From Omnitrophica bacterium GWA2_41_15 (GTDB taxonomy: Bacteria > Omnitrophota > Gorgyraeia > Gorgyraeales > Gorgyraeaceae), in contig CAKKRB010000134.1 in NCBI GenBank assembly GCA_919902485.1, forward strand, positions 1 to 5,441: a stretch of DNA of 5,441 nucleotides, in the 5' to 3' direction. Below the pieces are notes generated by a model, which searched no databases, was not told the DNA's origin, and saw nothing but the letters and a program-made list of their open reading frames with translations. Below, one piece after another: positions 1 through 5,441 of the stretch. The translations under genes were made by a program, and so were the position numbers. How positions within the stretch are numbered: position 1 is the first letter of the stretch; each line of letters begins with the position of its first letter.

Positions 1-2
1 TG

Positions 3-1811
3 CTTTTCTGGATAGGAATGTTCCTGATCCTTATATGGATATTCAGGCTGGACTCGTTCTCAGCAGCAACTCTCCCAAAAGACTTGAGTTATGGAGAATT
101 CTACAGGCTTTTGCAAAACAATAAAGAGACTTTGGCTATCAAGTCTATTGTTAAAATGGAAGATCAGCTTAAAGGCACGCTTTCCAGTGGAGCGCGTTTT
201 AATGTCCGCATCCCGCAGGAAGATCCTGAGCTTTTAAATTTACTGCGGAATAATGTCCCGGATTTTGATGTAAAACCTCCAAAAACTCTCTGGGCAAATC
301 TTTTTTATTCGCTCGGGCCCATGCTTTTATTTATAGGATTTTTGTGGTTTTTTGTATATAGAGGCGCTCAGAGCGGTGGAAAGATTCTTTCCTTCGGGAA
401 AAGCCGAGCAAAACAAATATCAGGCGATAAGTTAAAAATAACATTTGATAATGTGGCAGGGGTTGACGAGGCAAAAGAAGAGCTTAAAGAAATCATAGAA
501 TTTTTGAAAGACCCTAAGAGGTTTCAGAAATTAGGCGGCAAGATCCCAAAGGGCGTATTACTCATGGGGCCTCCAGGCACGGGAAAAACCCTTTTGGCAA
601 AGGCAGTCAGCGGAGAGGCAGGAGTCCCGTTCTTCAGCATAAGCGGTTCTGATTTCGTAGAGATGTTTGTAGGCGTGGGCGCTTCAAGGGTAAGGGATCT
701 TTTTGAACAGGCAAAGCGTTCTGCCAAGATGAGCGGCAAGGGATGTATTATTTTTATCGATGAAATAGATGCTGTCGGCAGGCAGCGTTTTGCAGGCATT
801 GGCGGCGGCCATGATGAAAGAGAACAGACATTGAACGCGCTTCTTGTAGAGATGGATGGTTTTGACACGCAGGAAGGCGTTATCTTAATAGCGGCGACTA
901 ACAGGCCTGATGTGCTGGATCCTGCATTGCTCAGGCCTGGAAGATTTGACAGGACGATTGTTATTTCCAGGCCGGATATTATAGGCAGGGAGGCTATATT
1001 AAAAGTGCATGCAAAAGGCATAAAAATCAGCAAAGACGCTGATCTTAAGTATATCGCAAGACAGACATCGGGTTTTTCAGGCGCAGACCTGGCGAACCTT
1101 GTAAACGAAGCAGCGCTTCTGGCAGCGAGGAGAAACAAAGAGACTGTGGAAATGAAAGAGCTTGGAGAGTCTATTGAAAGGGTTATTGCAGGTCCTGAAA
1201 AGAAAACCAGGGTTATAAACGCAGAAGAAAAGAACATAGTGTCATATCATGAATCCGGCCACGCGCTTCTGGCGCTTCTGATACCAGGGGCGGATCCTTT
1301 GCATAAAGTTTCGATTATACCCAGAGGAATTGCGCTTGGATATACAATGAGACTGCCTCTTGAAGACAGGTATATCGTTACCAGGAAGGAGTTGATTGGC
1401 AGGATAGTAGGAATACTGGGCGGCAGGGCAAGCGAAGACCTTATTTTCAAAGAGCTTTCAACAGGCGCTCAGGATGACCTTGAAAAAGCAACTGATATTG
1501 CCAGGGATATGGTGATGAGATGGGGTATGAGCGAGAAATTAGGGCATCTTACATTTGGAAGGCGGGAAGAGCAGATTTTCCTGGGCAGGGATATTGGAGA
1601 AGAGAGGAATTACAGCGAAGCAACAGCTGTAGAAATAGATAAAGAGATACGCAAGATTATAGATGAATGTTACAATAGGGCAAAGGATGAATTAACCGCC
1701 AATTCGGATAAATTAAAAGCCCTTGCTGAAAAATTGCTGGAAAAAGAGGTGCTGGACTCAGAGGAAGTCAAAAGAATAGTTTTTCCGGAAAGCCCAGAGA
1801 ATAAAGCATGA
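3..1811 (+). CDS. ftsH: ATP-dependent zinc metalloprotease FtsH (5' partial)
   Basis: Membrane-anchored AAA+ protease that unfolds and degrades misfolded membrane proteins and some short-lived cytosolic regulators, acting as a hexamer at the inner membrane. Numbering from the ATG at 18: a hydrophobic segment at the very N-terminus, an extracytoplasmic domain (about 15-92), a second membrane helix (about 95-114), then the AAA+ module with Walker A GPPGTGKT (184-191), pore motif FVG (217-219), Walker B IIFIDEID (244-251) and the second region of homology 295-312 with arginines 309 and 312. The protease domain has HESGH (H411, E412, H415) and the likely third zinc ligand D487. The frame is open upstream of ATG 18 (codons for LFWIG continue the first helix) and AGGA directly abuts that ATG, too close for a ribosome site, so the true start is probably just outside the window. 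The stop TGA overlaps the folP start, implying translational coupling. Confidence 0.97.
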   Translation, partial: LFWIGMFLILIWIFRLDSFSAATLPKDLSYGEFYRLLQNNKETLAIKSIVKMEDQLKGTLSSGARFNVRIPQEDPELLNLLRNNVPDFDVKPPKTLWANLFYSLGPMLLFIGFLWFFVYRGAQSGGKILSFGKSRAKQISGDKLKITFDNVAGVDEAKEELKEIIEFLKDPKRFQKLGGKIPKGVLLMGPPGTGKTLLAKAVSGEAGVPFFSISGSDFVEMFVGVGASRVRDLFEQAKRSAKMSGKGCIIFIDEIDAVGRQRFAGIGGGHDEREQTLNALLVEMDGFDTQEGVILIAATNRPDVLDPALLRPGRFDRTIVISRPDIIGREAILKVHAKGIKISKDADLKYIARQTSGFSGADLANLVNEAALLAARRNKETVEMKELGESIERVIAGPEKKTRVINAEEKNIVSYHESGHALLALLIPGADPLHKVSIIPRGIALGYTMRLPLEDRYIVTRKELIGRIVGILGGRASEDLIFKELSTGAQDDLEKATDIARDMVMRWGMSEKLGHLTFGRREEQIFLGRDIGEERNYSEATAVEIDKEIRKIIDECYNRAKDELTANSDKLKALAEKLLEKEVLDSEEVKRIVFPESPENKA

Positions 1812-2641
1812 TGGATTTTAAATTCGGTTCCCGCACTTATATCATGGGGATACTGAACGTTACGCCTGATTCTTTCAGCGGAGACGGCATATATCAAGAT
1901 GCAGATAAAGCAGTTGAAACAGGGGAAAGGCTGGTTCAGGAAGGCGCTGATATAATTGACATAGGAGGAGAGTCCACGCGCCCAGGAGCGCAATCTGTTA
2001 CAATCGAAGAAGAAATCAAAAGGGTAATACCTGTTATAGAAAAATTATCAAAAAAGATAAAAGCGCCTATTTCAATAGATACAGCCAAGTCAGAGGTTGC
2101 GAGGCAGGCCCTTGATAGCGGCGCATCAATAGTAAATGATATAACAGGCCTTGAGTCAGACCCTGAAATGGTTTATATAATCAGGGAATTCAATGCAAAG
2201 GTAGTGTTGATGCATATAAAAGGCACTCCACAAACAATGCAGAATAGCCCAGAATATGGGAACCTGATTAAGGAGATCAAGGAAGAGTTGCGAAGAATCA
2301 TTGATAAAGCAATATTGAATGGCATAAAGAAAGAGAATATTATAATAGATCCCGGCATAGGATTTGGGAAAACACTAAAACATAACCTTGAGATTTTAAA
2401 CAGGCTTTCTGAGTTTAAAGAACTTGGCATGCCTGTGCTTGTCGGGCCTTCCAGGAAGTCTTTTATAGGAAAGATAACCGGCGCAGAACCGGATAACAGG
2501 GTTTTCGGGACAGCTGGCGCAGTGGCAATAGCTATTGAAAACGGAGCAGATATAGTAAGGGTGCACGATGTAAAAGAGATAAAACAGGCAGTAATGATTG
2601 CAGATGCAATAATCCGGTTTAAAGGCAATAAAAATGAATGA
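1808..2641 (+). CDS. folP: Dihydropteroate synthase
   Basis: Cytosolic folate-pathway enzyme joining 6-hydroxymethyl-7,8-dihydropterin pyrophosphate to p-aminobenzoate to give 7,8-dihydropteroate; the sulfonamide target. The 277 residues match the usual family size and form one TIM barrel. Visible family motifs in order: ILNVTPDSF (15-23, with the pyrophosphate-binding Asn17), DIGGESTRPG (51-60), IDTAKS (90-95), VNDITG (109-114), VLMHIKGTP (133-141), DPGIGFGKT (181-189), VGPSRKSFIG (212-221) and RVHD (251-254). No key residue appears missing. The start ATG overlaps the ftsH stop as ATGA; a second ATG follows immediately at 1811, so the start could be one codon later. There is only a weak GAGA upstream (1797-1800), which fits coupling to ftsH translation. 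It ends inside the first codons of cdaA. ftsH-folP adjacency is common in several bacterial phyla. Confidence 0.97.
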   Translation: MMDFKFGSRTYIMGILNVTPDSFSGDGIYQDADKAVETGERLVQEGADIIDIGGESTRPGAQSVTIEEEIKRVIPVIEKLSKKIKAPISIDTAKSEVARQALDSGASIVNDITGLESDPEMVYIIREFNAKVVLMHIKGTPQTMQNSPEYGNLIKEIKEELRRIIDKAILNGIKKENIIIDPGIGFGKTLKHNLEILNRLSEFKELGMPVLVGPSRKSFIGKITGAEPDNRVFGTAGAVAIAIENGADIVRVHDVKEIKQAVMIADAIIRFKGNKNE

Positions 2642-3392
2642 TTATATTGCAATATCCAAGATGTTGGTTGAAATAGGCATACTTTGGTTTGTATATTATG
2701 TAATATTAATGTTTGCAAGAGGCACCAGAGGCGTATATGTCCTGAGAGGCATAATTTTAATAACCATCTTTTTCATTATAACAAAGCAGTTGAACCTTGA
2801 GCGCATAAACTGGATATTTACAAAGCTATTTGCGTTATCGATATTGGCATTTCTTATAATATTTCAACAGGAAATCAGGCGCGGCCTGGCCAATATAGGC
2901 CAGCGCAGATGGTCCAGGTTCTTTCTTAAAGAGTCAGAGATAATAAGCGAGATCGCCAGCGCATGTTTTTTGCTTTCCAGGAAAAAAATAGGCGCTTTGA
3001 TTGCAATAGAAAGAGAAACAAGGCTTGAGAACTACATTGAAAGCGGGATTGAGATAGACGCTAAAGTGAATTCCGAGCTTTTGATGACAATCTTTACCCC
3101 TAATACGCCTCTTCACGACGGGGGCATAGTGATATCAGGAGACCGCATAACCACAACAGGCTGTCTTTTCCCGCTTACGCAAAACCCAAAGGTATCAAGC
3201 AATCTTGGCACAAGGCACAGGGCAGCACTTGGCATCAGCGAGGAAACTGACGCAATAGTTGTTATTGTATCCGAAGAAACAGGAGGCGTTTCTGTTGCCA
3301 TAGCAGGCAGGCTTACCCATGATCTGGACAGAGAAGCCATGGAAAGGGTTTTGAGCAATCTTTACAGGCCTGACAAAAAAGGGAAGAAATAA
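2634..3392 (+). CDS. cdaA: Membrane diadenylate cyclase CdaA (DisA_N domain)
   Basis: Makes cyclic di-AMP from two ATP; this messenger controls potassium and osmolyte transport and cell-wall homeostasis in organisms that have it. The 252 residues show the CdaA layout: three N-terminal membrane helices (about 12-28, 35-51, 61-78) with the conserved RGTRGVYVLRG linker between the first two, then FQQEIRRGL and a cytosolic DisA_N catalytic domain (about 95-245). The catalytic stretch LHDGG is at 160-164 and the ATP-binding GTRHR at 192-196, followed by SEETGGVSVA (213-222). Asp162 and the RHR triplet are present, so activity is expected; the canonical DGA reads DGG here. The ATG overlaps the last 8 bases of folP, preceded by a weak AAGG (2622-2625). 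It is followed after 2 bases by a small CdaR-like gene, matching the usual cdaA-cdaR pairing. Also called dacA or ybbP. Confidence 0.96.
   Translation: MNDYIAISKMLVEIGILWFVYYVILMFARGTRGVYVLRGIILITIFFIITKQLNLERINWIFTKLFALSILAFLIIFQQEIRRGLANIGQRRWSRFFLKESEIISEIASACFLLSRKKIGALIAIERETRLENYIESGIEIDAKVNSELLMTIFTPNTPLHDGGIVISGDRITTTGCLFPLTQNPKVSSNLGTRHRAALGISEETDAIVVIVSEETGGVSVAIAGRLTHDLDREAMERVLSNLYRPDKKGKK
3381..3386 (+). promoter_or_regulatory. Ribosome binding site of the small YbbR-like gene
   Basis: GGGAAG lies 8 bases before the ATG at 3395, inside the last codons of cdaA. It is a reasonable Shine-Dalgarno match and is one of the reasons to treat the short downstream frame as a translated gene and not a leftover. 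Confidence 0.55.
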
Positions 3393-3394
3393 AA

Positions 3395-3577
3395 ATGAAC
3401 AACTGGTTTTTTAATAATTTCTGGATAAAAATAGTATCGCTTATACTTGCCGTCATAACCTGGTTTTACGTAAACGAAGAGATTGTCAAAGAAAAGCACA
3501 TGACCAAGCAATTATATAAATCCTCTATTATAAACCGGGTCCAAATCCCATCCTATGGCGTTAAGCCAATTAAGTAA
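3395..3577 (+). CDS. 60-residue single-helix membrane protein, resembling only the N-terminus of YbbR/CdaR
   Basis: A small frame two bases after the cdaA stop, with a ribosome site at 3381-3386. The protein starts with NNWFFNNFWIKIVSLILA, then a membrane helix (about 10-26) ending in TWFYV, then a charged linker (EEIVKEK) and a short tail rich in basic residues. This N-terminus is what CdaR (YbbR) proteins look like: a short amphipathic start, one helix ending in W-F/Y-V, then YbbR domains outside the membrane. CdaR normally sits right after cdaA and modulates the cyclase, and usually carries one to four YbbR domains (several hundred residues in the multi-domain forms). Here only about 34 residues follow the helix, too few for one domain, and pdxJ begins 20 bases after the stop, so no remnant of the rest exists. 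It may be a truncated remnant or a functional microprotein partner of CdaA. The CdaR relation is inferred from position and N-terminal pattern only. Confidence 0.72.
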   Translation: MNNWFFNNFWIKIVSLILAVITWFYVNEEIVKEKHMTKQLYKSSIINRVQIPSYGVKPIK

Positions 3578-3587
3578 AGATATTTTC

Positions 3588-3592
3588 AGGAG
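3588..3592 (+). promoter_or_regulatory. Ribosome binding site of pdxJ
   Basis: AGGAG sits 5 bases before the ATG at 3598 in the 20-base gap after the small YbbR-like gene. It is the best Shine-Dalgarno match in the operon and fixes the pdxJ start. Confidence 0.8.
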
Positions 3593-3597
3593 ACAGG

Positions 3598-4311
3598 ATG
3601 CCTAAATTAGGAGTAAACATAGACCATGTAGCTACGTTGAGACAGGCCAGAGGAGGCATAGAGCCGGATCCTATAGAGGCTGTTTTAGTGTGCGAAAAGG
3701 CAGGGTGCGACAGCATTGTTGCGCATTTAAGGGAAGACAGGCGGCATATAAACGACAGGGATGTTATTGAGCTCAGAAAAAGAATAGACACAAGGTTTAA
3801 TCTCGAGATGTCAATAAATCCTGAAATAGTGGATATAGCCCAGAGGATCGGGCCTGATCAAGTGACCCTTGTACCTGAAAAGAGGCAGGAACTTACTACT
3901 GAAGGCGGCTTGAGCGTTATAAAATATGAAAAAAAGCTTGTCAGGATAACAGAGTTGTTCAGGGAAAAAGGCATAGATGTAAGCGTTTTTATAGGAACAG
4001 ACAAAGAAGAGATACGGGCTGCTATATATATAGGTATAGGTACCATAGAAATACATACAGGCGAATACAGCCTGGCGCAAGACAAAAAGTCTATGGACAG
4101 GGAATTTAAAAAGATAAAAAGCGCAGCTGAATATGCGATGTCCAAAGGTCTTATTGTAAACGCCGGCCACGGCCTTAATTATACAAATGTAAAGCGGATA
4201 GCTGATATTAAAGGCATGAATGAATTAAATATCGGCCATTCTATAATATCCAGGGCAGTATTTACTGGTTTGTACAGCGCAGTCAAAGAGATGAAGGCAC
4301 TGTGTTCCTAA
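3598..4311 (+). CDS. pdxJ: Pyridoxine 5'-phosphate synthase
   Basis: Last ring-closing step of the deoxyxylulose-5-phosphate-dependent vitamin B6 pathway: condenses 1-deoxy-D-xylulose 5-phosphate with 3-amino-2-oxopropyl phosphate to pyridoxine 5'-phosphate in the cytosol. The 237 residues equal the typical family length. Motifs: LGVNIDHVATLRQARGG (4-20), AHLREDRRH (42-50), NLEM (68-71), LVPEKRQELTTEGG (91-104), FIGTD (131-135), EIHTGEY (151-157), VNAGHGLNY (187-195) and ELNIGHSII (209-217). By comparison with the E. coli protein the catalytic residues H45, E72 and H193 correspond to H43, E70 and H191 here, all present. The start is set by AGGAG at 3588-3592. The stop TAA lies inside the left arm of a long palindrome. 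Its presence suggests the host makes B6 by the PdxA/PdxJ route and not by PdxS/PdxT. Confidence 0.98.
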   Translation: MPKLGVNIDHVATLRQARGGIEPDPIEAVLVCEKAGCDSIVAHLREDRRHINDRDVIELRKRIDTRFNLEMSINPEIVDIAQRIGPDQVTLVPEKRQELTTEGGLSVIKYEKKLVRITELFREKGIDVSVFIGTDKEEIRAAIYIGIGTIEIHTGEYSLAQDKKSMDREFKKIKSAAEYAMSKGLIVNAGHGLNYTNVKRIADIKGMNELNIGHSIISRAVFTGLYSAVKEMKALCS

Positions 4312-4348
4312 TGTTACAAATCAAGTCATACTCGTTTTGTAACATTAG
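4308..4348. repeat. 41-base near-perfect palindrome / hairpin between pdxJ and acpS
   Basis: The arms CTAATGTTACAAA (4308-4320) and TTTGTAACATTAG (4336-4348) are perfect inverse complements over 13 bases. The 15 bases between them are also partly symmetric about 4328 (C4322 with G4334, AGT 4324-4326 with ACT 4330-4332), so 17 of 20 base pairs match around the central base. The left arm contains the pdxJ stop codon and the right arm ends 7 bases before the acpS ribosome site. The stem is AT-rich and no T-run follows on either strand, so it does not look like an intrinsic terminator. It may be an mRNA hairpin that separates or stabilises transcript parts, a protein-binding palindrome, or a small inserted repeat. 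Confidence 0.85.
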
Positions 4349-4355
4349 CAGGTTA

Positions 4356-4360
4356 GAGGG
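4356..4360 (+). promoter_or_regulatory. Ribosome binding site of acpS
   Basis: GAGGG lies 5 bases before the ATG at 4366, just outside the palindrome's right arm, so a folded hairpin would leave it accessible. It supports the chosen acpS start; the TTG at 4361 is not usable because its frame stops at once. Confidence 0.7.
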
Positions 4361-4365
4361 TTGAG

Positions 4366-4743
4366 ATGATAGTTGGGACAGGAATTGATATAGTAGAGGT
4401 AGTAAGGATAAAAAGAGCTCTGGATATGTGGGGCGACAAATTTCTGAGCAGGGTTTTTACCAAAAGGGAGCTGTCTTACGCAAATAAGAAGAAATTTTCG
4501 CATGAGAACCTGGCTGCAAGGTTTGCATGCAAAGAATCTGTTTTAAAGGCATTCGGGGATACAAGGGTAGGAATACGTTTAAAAAACATAGAAATATTAA
4601 ATGACTCAAAAGGCAAGCCAGAGGTAATCCTGCACAGAGAGGCAAAGGAATTTGCAGATAAGAATAAGCTGGATAAGATAATAGTCAGCATGTCGCATAC
4701 GAATAATTATGCGGTCAGCAATGCAATATTATGGAAAGATTGA
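4366..4743 (+). CDS. acpS: Holo-[acyl-carrier-protein] synthase
   Basis: Transfers 4'-phosphopantetheine from coenzyme A to the conserved serine of acyl carrier protein, switching on fatty-acid synthesis; normally a cytosolic trimer using Mg2+. The 125 residues are the standard AcpS length. Motifs: GTGIDIVEV (4-12) with metal-binding Asp8, FTKRELSYA (31-39), ARFACKESVLKAFG (51-64) with metal-binding Glu57, GKPEV (83-87) and VSMSHTNNYAVS (107-118). Asp8 and Glu57 correspond to the E. coli metal ligands. The commoner reading FAAKEA is FACKES here, which leaves the key Lys-Glu pair intact. The last 13 bases overlap the start of nnrD, suggesting the two are translated together; acpS-nnr adjacency is widespread in bacteria. 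Confidence 0.96.
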   Translation: MIVGTGIDIVEVVRIKRALDMWGDKFLSRVFTKRELSYANKKKFSHENLAARFACKESVLKAFGDTRVGIRLKNIEILNDSKGKPEVILHREAKEFADKNKLDKIIVSMSHTNNYAVSNAILWKD

Positions 4744-5441
4744 TAAATCTGAAAAAGCGGCCAAAAAACAGTCATAAAGGTGATTTTGGCCATGTCTTTA
4801 TCCTGGCAGGTTCCAAGGGCCTGACAGGCGCAGCAGCGCTATGCTCAAACGCAGCGCTTCGTTCAGGCGCAGGGCTTGTCACATTGGGCATACCTGTTTC
4901 ATTAAATTCAATAATGTCCAGAAAGCTTACAGAAGTGATGACTCTCAGCCTGGCTGAGACAAAAGAACAGACCTTATCTTTAAAGGCAGAGCAAGGGATA
5001 TTGAAAAAAGCAAACAGTTCAGACGTTGCAGTTATGGGCCCTGGGCTTTCTCAAAATACTGAAACCCGGAAGTTAATCAGGAAATTAGTTGTTAAAATAG
5101 AGAAACCAATGGTCCTGGATGCGGACGCATTGAACGCGATATCAGAAAAAACAGAAATCCTGGAAAAAATAAAAACGAAATATATAGTTACCCCGCATCC
5201 CGGTGAGATGGCCAGGCTTGTAAACAAAAGTTTAAATTACATAAAAAATAATAGATTAATTGTTGCAAAAAAATTCTCGCATGATTATAATGCTGTGGTG
5301 GTTTTAAAGGGCGCTGGCACAATAGTGGCGGAGCCCGGCGGCAAATATTATGTAAATACTACAGGCAACCCTGGCATGGCTACTGCAGGAAGCGGAGACG
5401 TGCTTGCAGGGATAATAGCAGGTTTTCTTGGCCAGGGATTA
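4731..5441 (+). CDS. nnrD: ADP/ATP-dependent NAD(P)H-hydrate dehydratase, stand-alone kinase-fold domain (3' partial)
   Basis: Repairs damaged NADHX and NADPHX by nucleotide-dependent dehydration of the S-hydrate back to NAD(P)H. The frame runs from ATG 4731 to the window edge without a stop: 237 codons against roughly 275-280 for single-domain family members, so only the C-terminal end is missing. Motifs: SHKGDFGHVFILAGS (14-28), TGAAALCSNAALRSGAGLV (32-50), VMGPGLS (101-107), VLDADALNAI (128-137), TPHPGEM (154-160), VVLKGAGT (180-187) and GNPGMATAGSGDVLAG (202-217), with the presumed catalytic Asp213. The start overlaps acpS by 13 bases; the nearest upstream in-frame stop is at 4704-4706 with no earlier ATG. 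A TTG at 4740 is a less likely alternative. The N-terminal epimerase domain found in bifunctional Nnr (YjeF) proteins is absent, since the protein reaches the dehydratase motif within 14 residues. Confidence 0.94.
   Translation, partial: MERLINLKKRPKNSHKGDFGHVFILAGSKGLTGAAALCSNAALRSGAGLVTLGIPVSLNSIMSRKLTEVMTLSLAETKEQTLSLKAEQGILKKANSSDVAVMGPGLSQNTETRKLIRKLVVKIEKPMVLDADALNAISEKTEILEKIKTKYIVTPHPGEMARLVNKSLNYIKNNRLIVAKKFSHDYNAVVVLKGAGTIVAEPGGKYYVNTTGNPGMATAGSGDVLAGIIAGFLGQGL

Noticed and set aside
18..20. ATG at 18 as the true start of ftsH
   Set aside because: The frame stays open to the window edge, the codons before it extend the first membrane helix, and the AGGA directly abuts the ATG with no spacer.
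15..30. folP NVTPDSFSGDG instead of the commoner SDGG order
   Set aside because: From memory this order is frequent in dihydropteroate synthases, and the substrate-binding Asn and Asp before it are kept.
524..1237. Long 237-codon open frame on the minus strand inside ftsH
   Set aside because: It lies opposite the strongly conserved AAA+ domain, its translation is Ser/Pro/Leu-rich with no recognisable motif, and it is best explained as a shadow of plus-strand codon bias.
2173..2718. 181-codon minus-strand open frame across folP and cdaA
   Set aside because: It is antisense to two clear genes, has no family resemblance and no convincing ribosome site.
4308..4348. Palindrome as a Rho-independent terminator
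   Set aside because: The stem is AT-rich (4 of 13 G/C) and there is no T-run after either arm on either strand; the genes on both sides also look co-transcribed.
4833..4858. Repeated GCAGCGCT octamer in nnrD, 18 bases apart
   Set aside because: Both copies are in frame and encode the same Ala-Ala-Leu tripeptide in a conserved Ala-rich helix, so protein sequence explains them.

Overview
The window holds seven tightly packed plus-strand genes that read as one operon: ftsH (5' end missing) - folP - cdaA - a 60-codon YbbR/CdaR-like small gene - pdxJ - acpS - nnrD (3' end missing). The first six stop codons and the next starts overlap or lie within about 20 bases of each other, except for a 54-base gap before acpS that holds a long hairpin. 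No RNA gene, insertion sequence, CRISPR array or clear promoter is visible, and there is no gene-free stretch of 300 bases.

Organism: a bacterium with moderately AT-rich DNA and heavy use of AGG/AGA for Arg and ATA for Ile. The order ftsH-folP-cdaA-ybbR-(glmM)-pdxJ-acpS-nnr is, from memory, typical of Geobacter-like Desulfobacterota and also occurs in deep-branching uncultured lineages such as Omnitrophota. The codon habit and the compressed version of the operon make an uncultured lineage of that kind plausible, but the phylum is a low-confidence inference.

Layout: 3-1811 is the membrane AAA+ zinc protease FtsH. 1808-2641 is dihydropteroate synthase (folate). 2634-3392 is the membrane c-di-AMP synthase CdaA, with a DGG instead of the usual DGA motif. 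3395-3577 encodes a one-helix membrane microprotein that resembles only the N-terminus of CdaR, the usual CdaA partner. 3598-4311 is pyridoxine 5'-phosphate synthase. 4308-4348 is a 41-base near-perfect palindrome overlapping the pdxJ stop codon. 4366-4743 is holo-ACP synthase. 4731 to the window end is the ADP/ATP-dependent NAD(P)H-hydrate dehydratase domain, without the epimerase domain that is often fused to it.

Together the genes combine membrane protein quality control and c-di-AMP signalling with four cofactor-related steps (folate, pyridoxal phosphate, phosphopantetheine transfer, NAD(P)H repair). All the enzymes look intact at the key residues I can see. The features most worth a second look are the shrunken CdaR-like gene with no glmM after it, and the palindrome between pdxJ and acpS. 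I see no wholly new system here.
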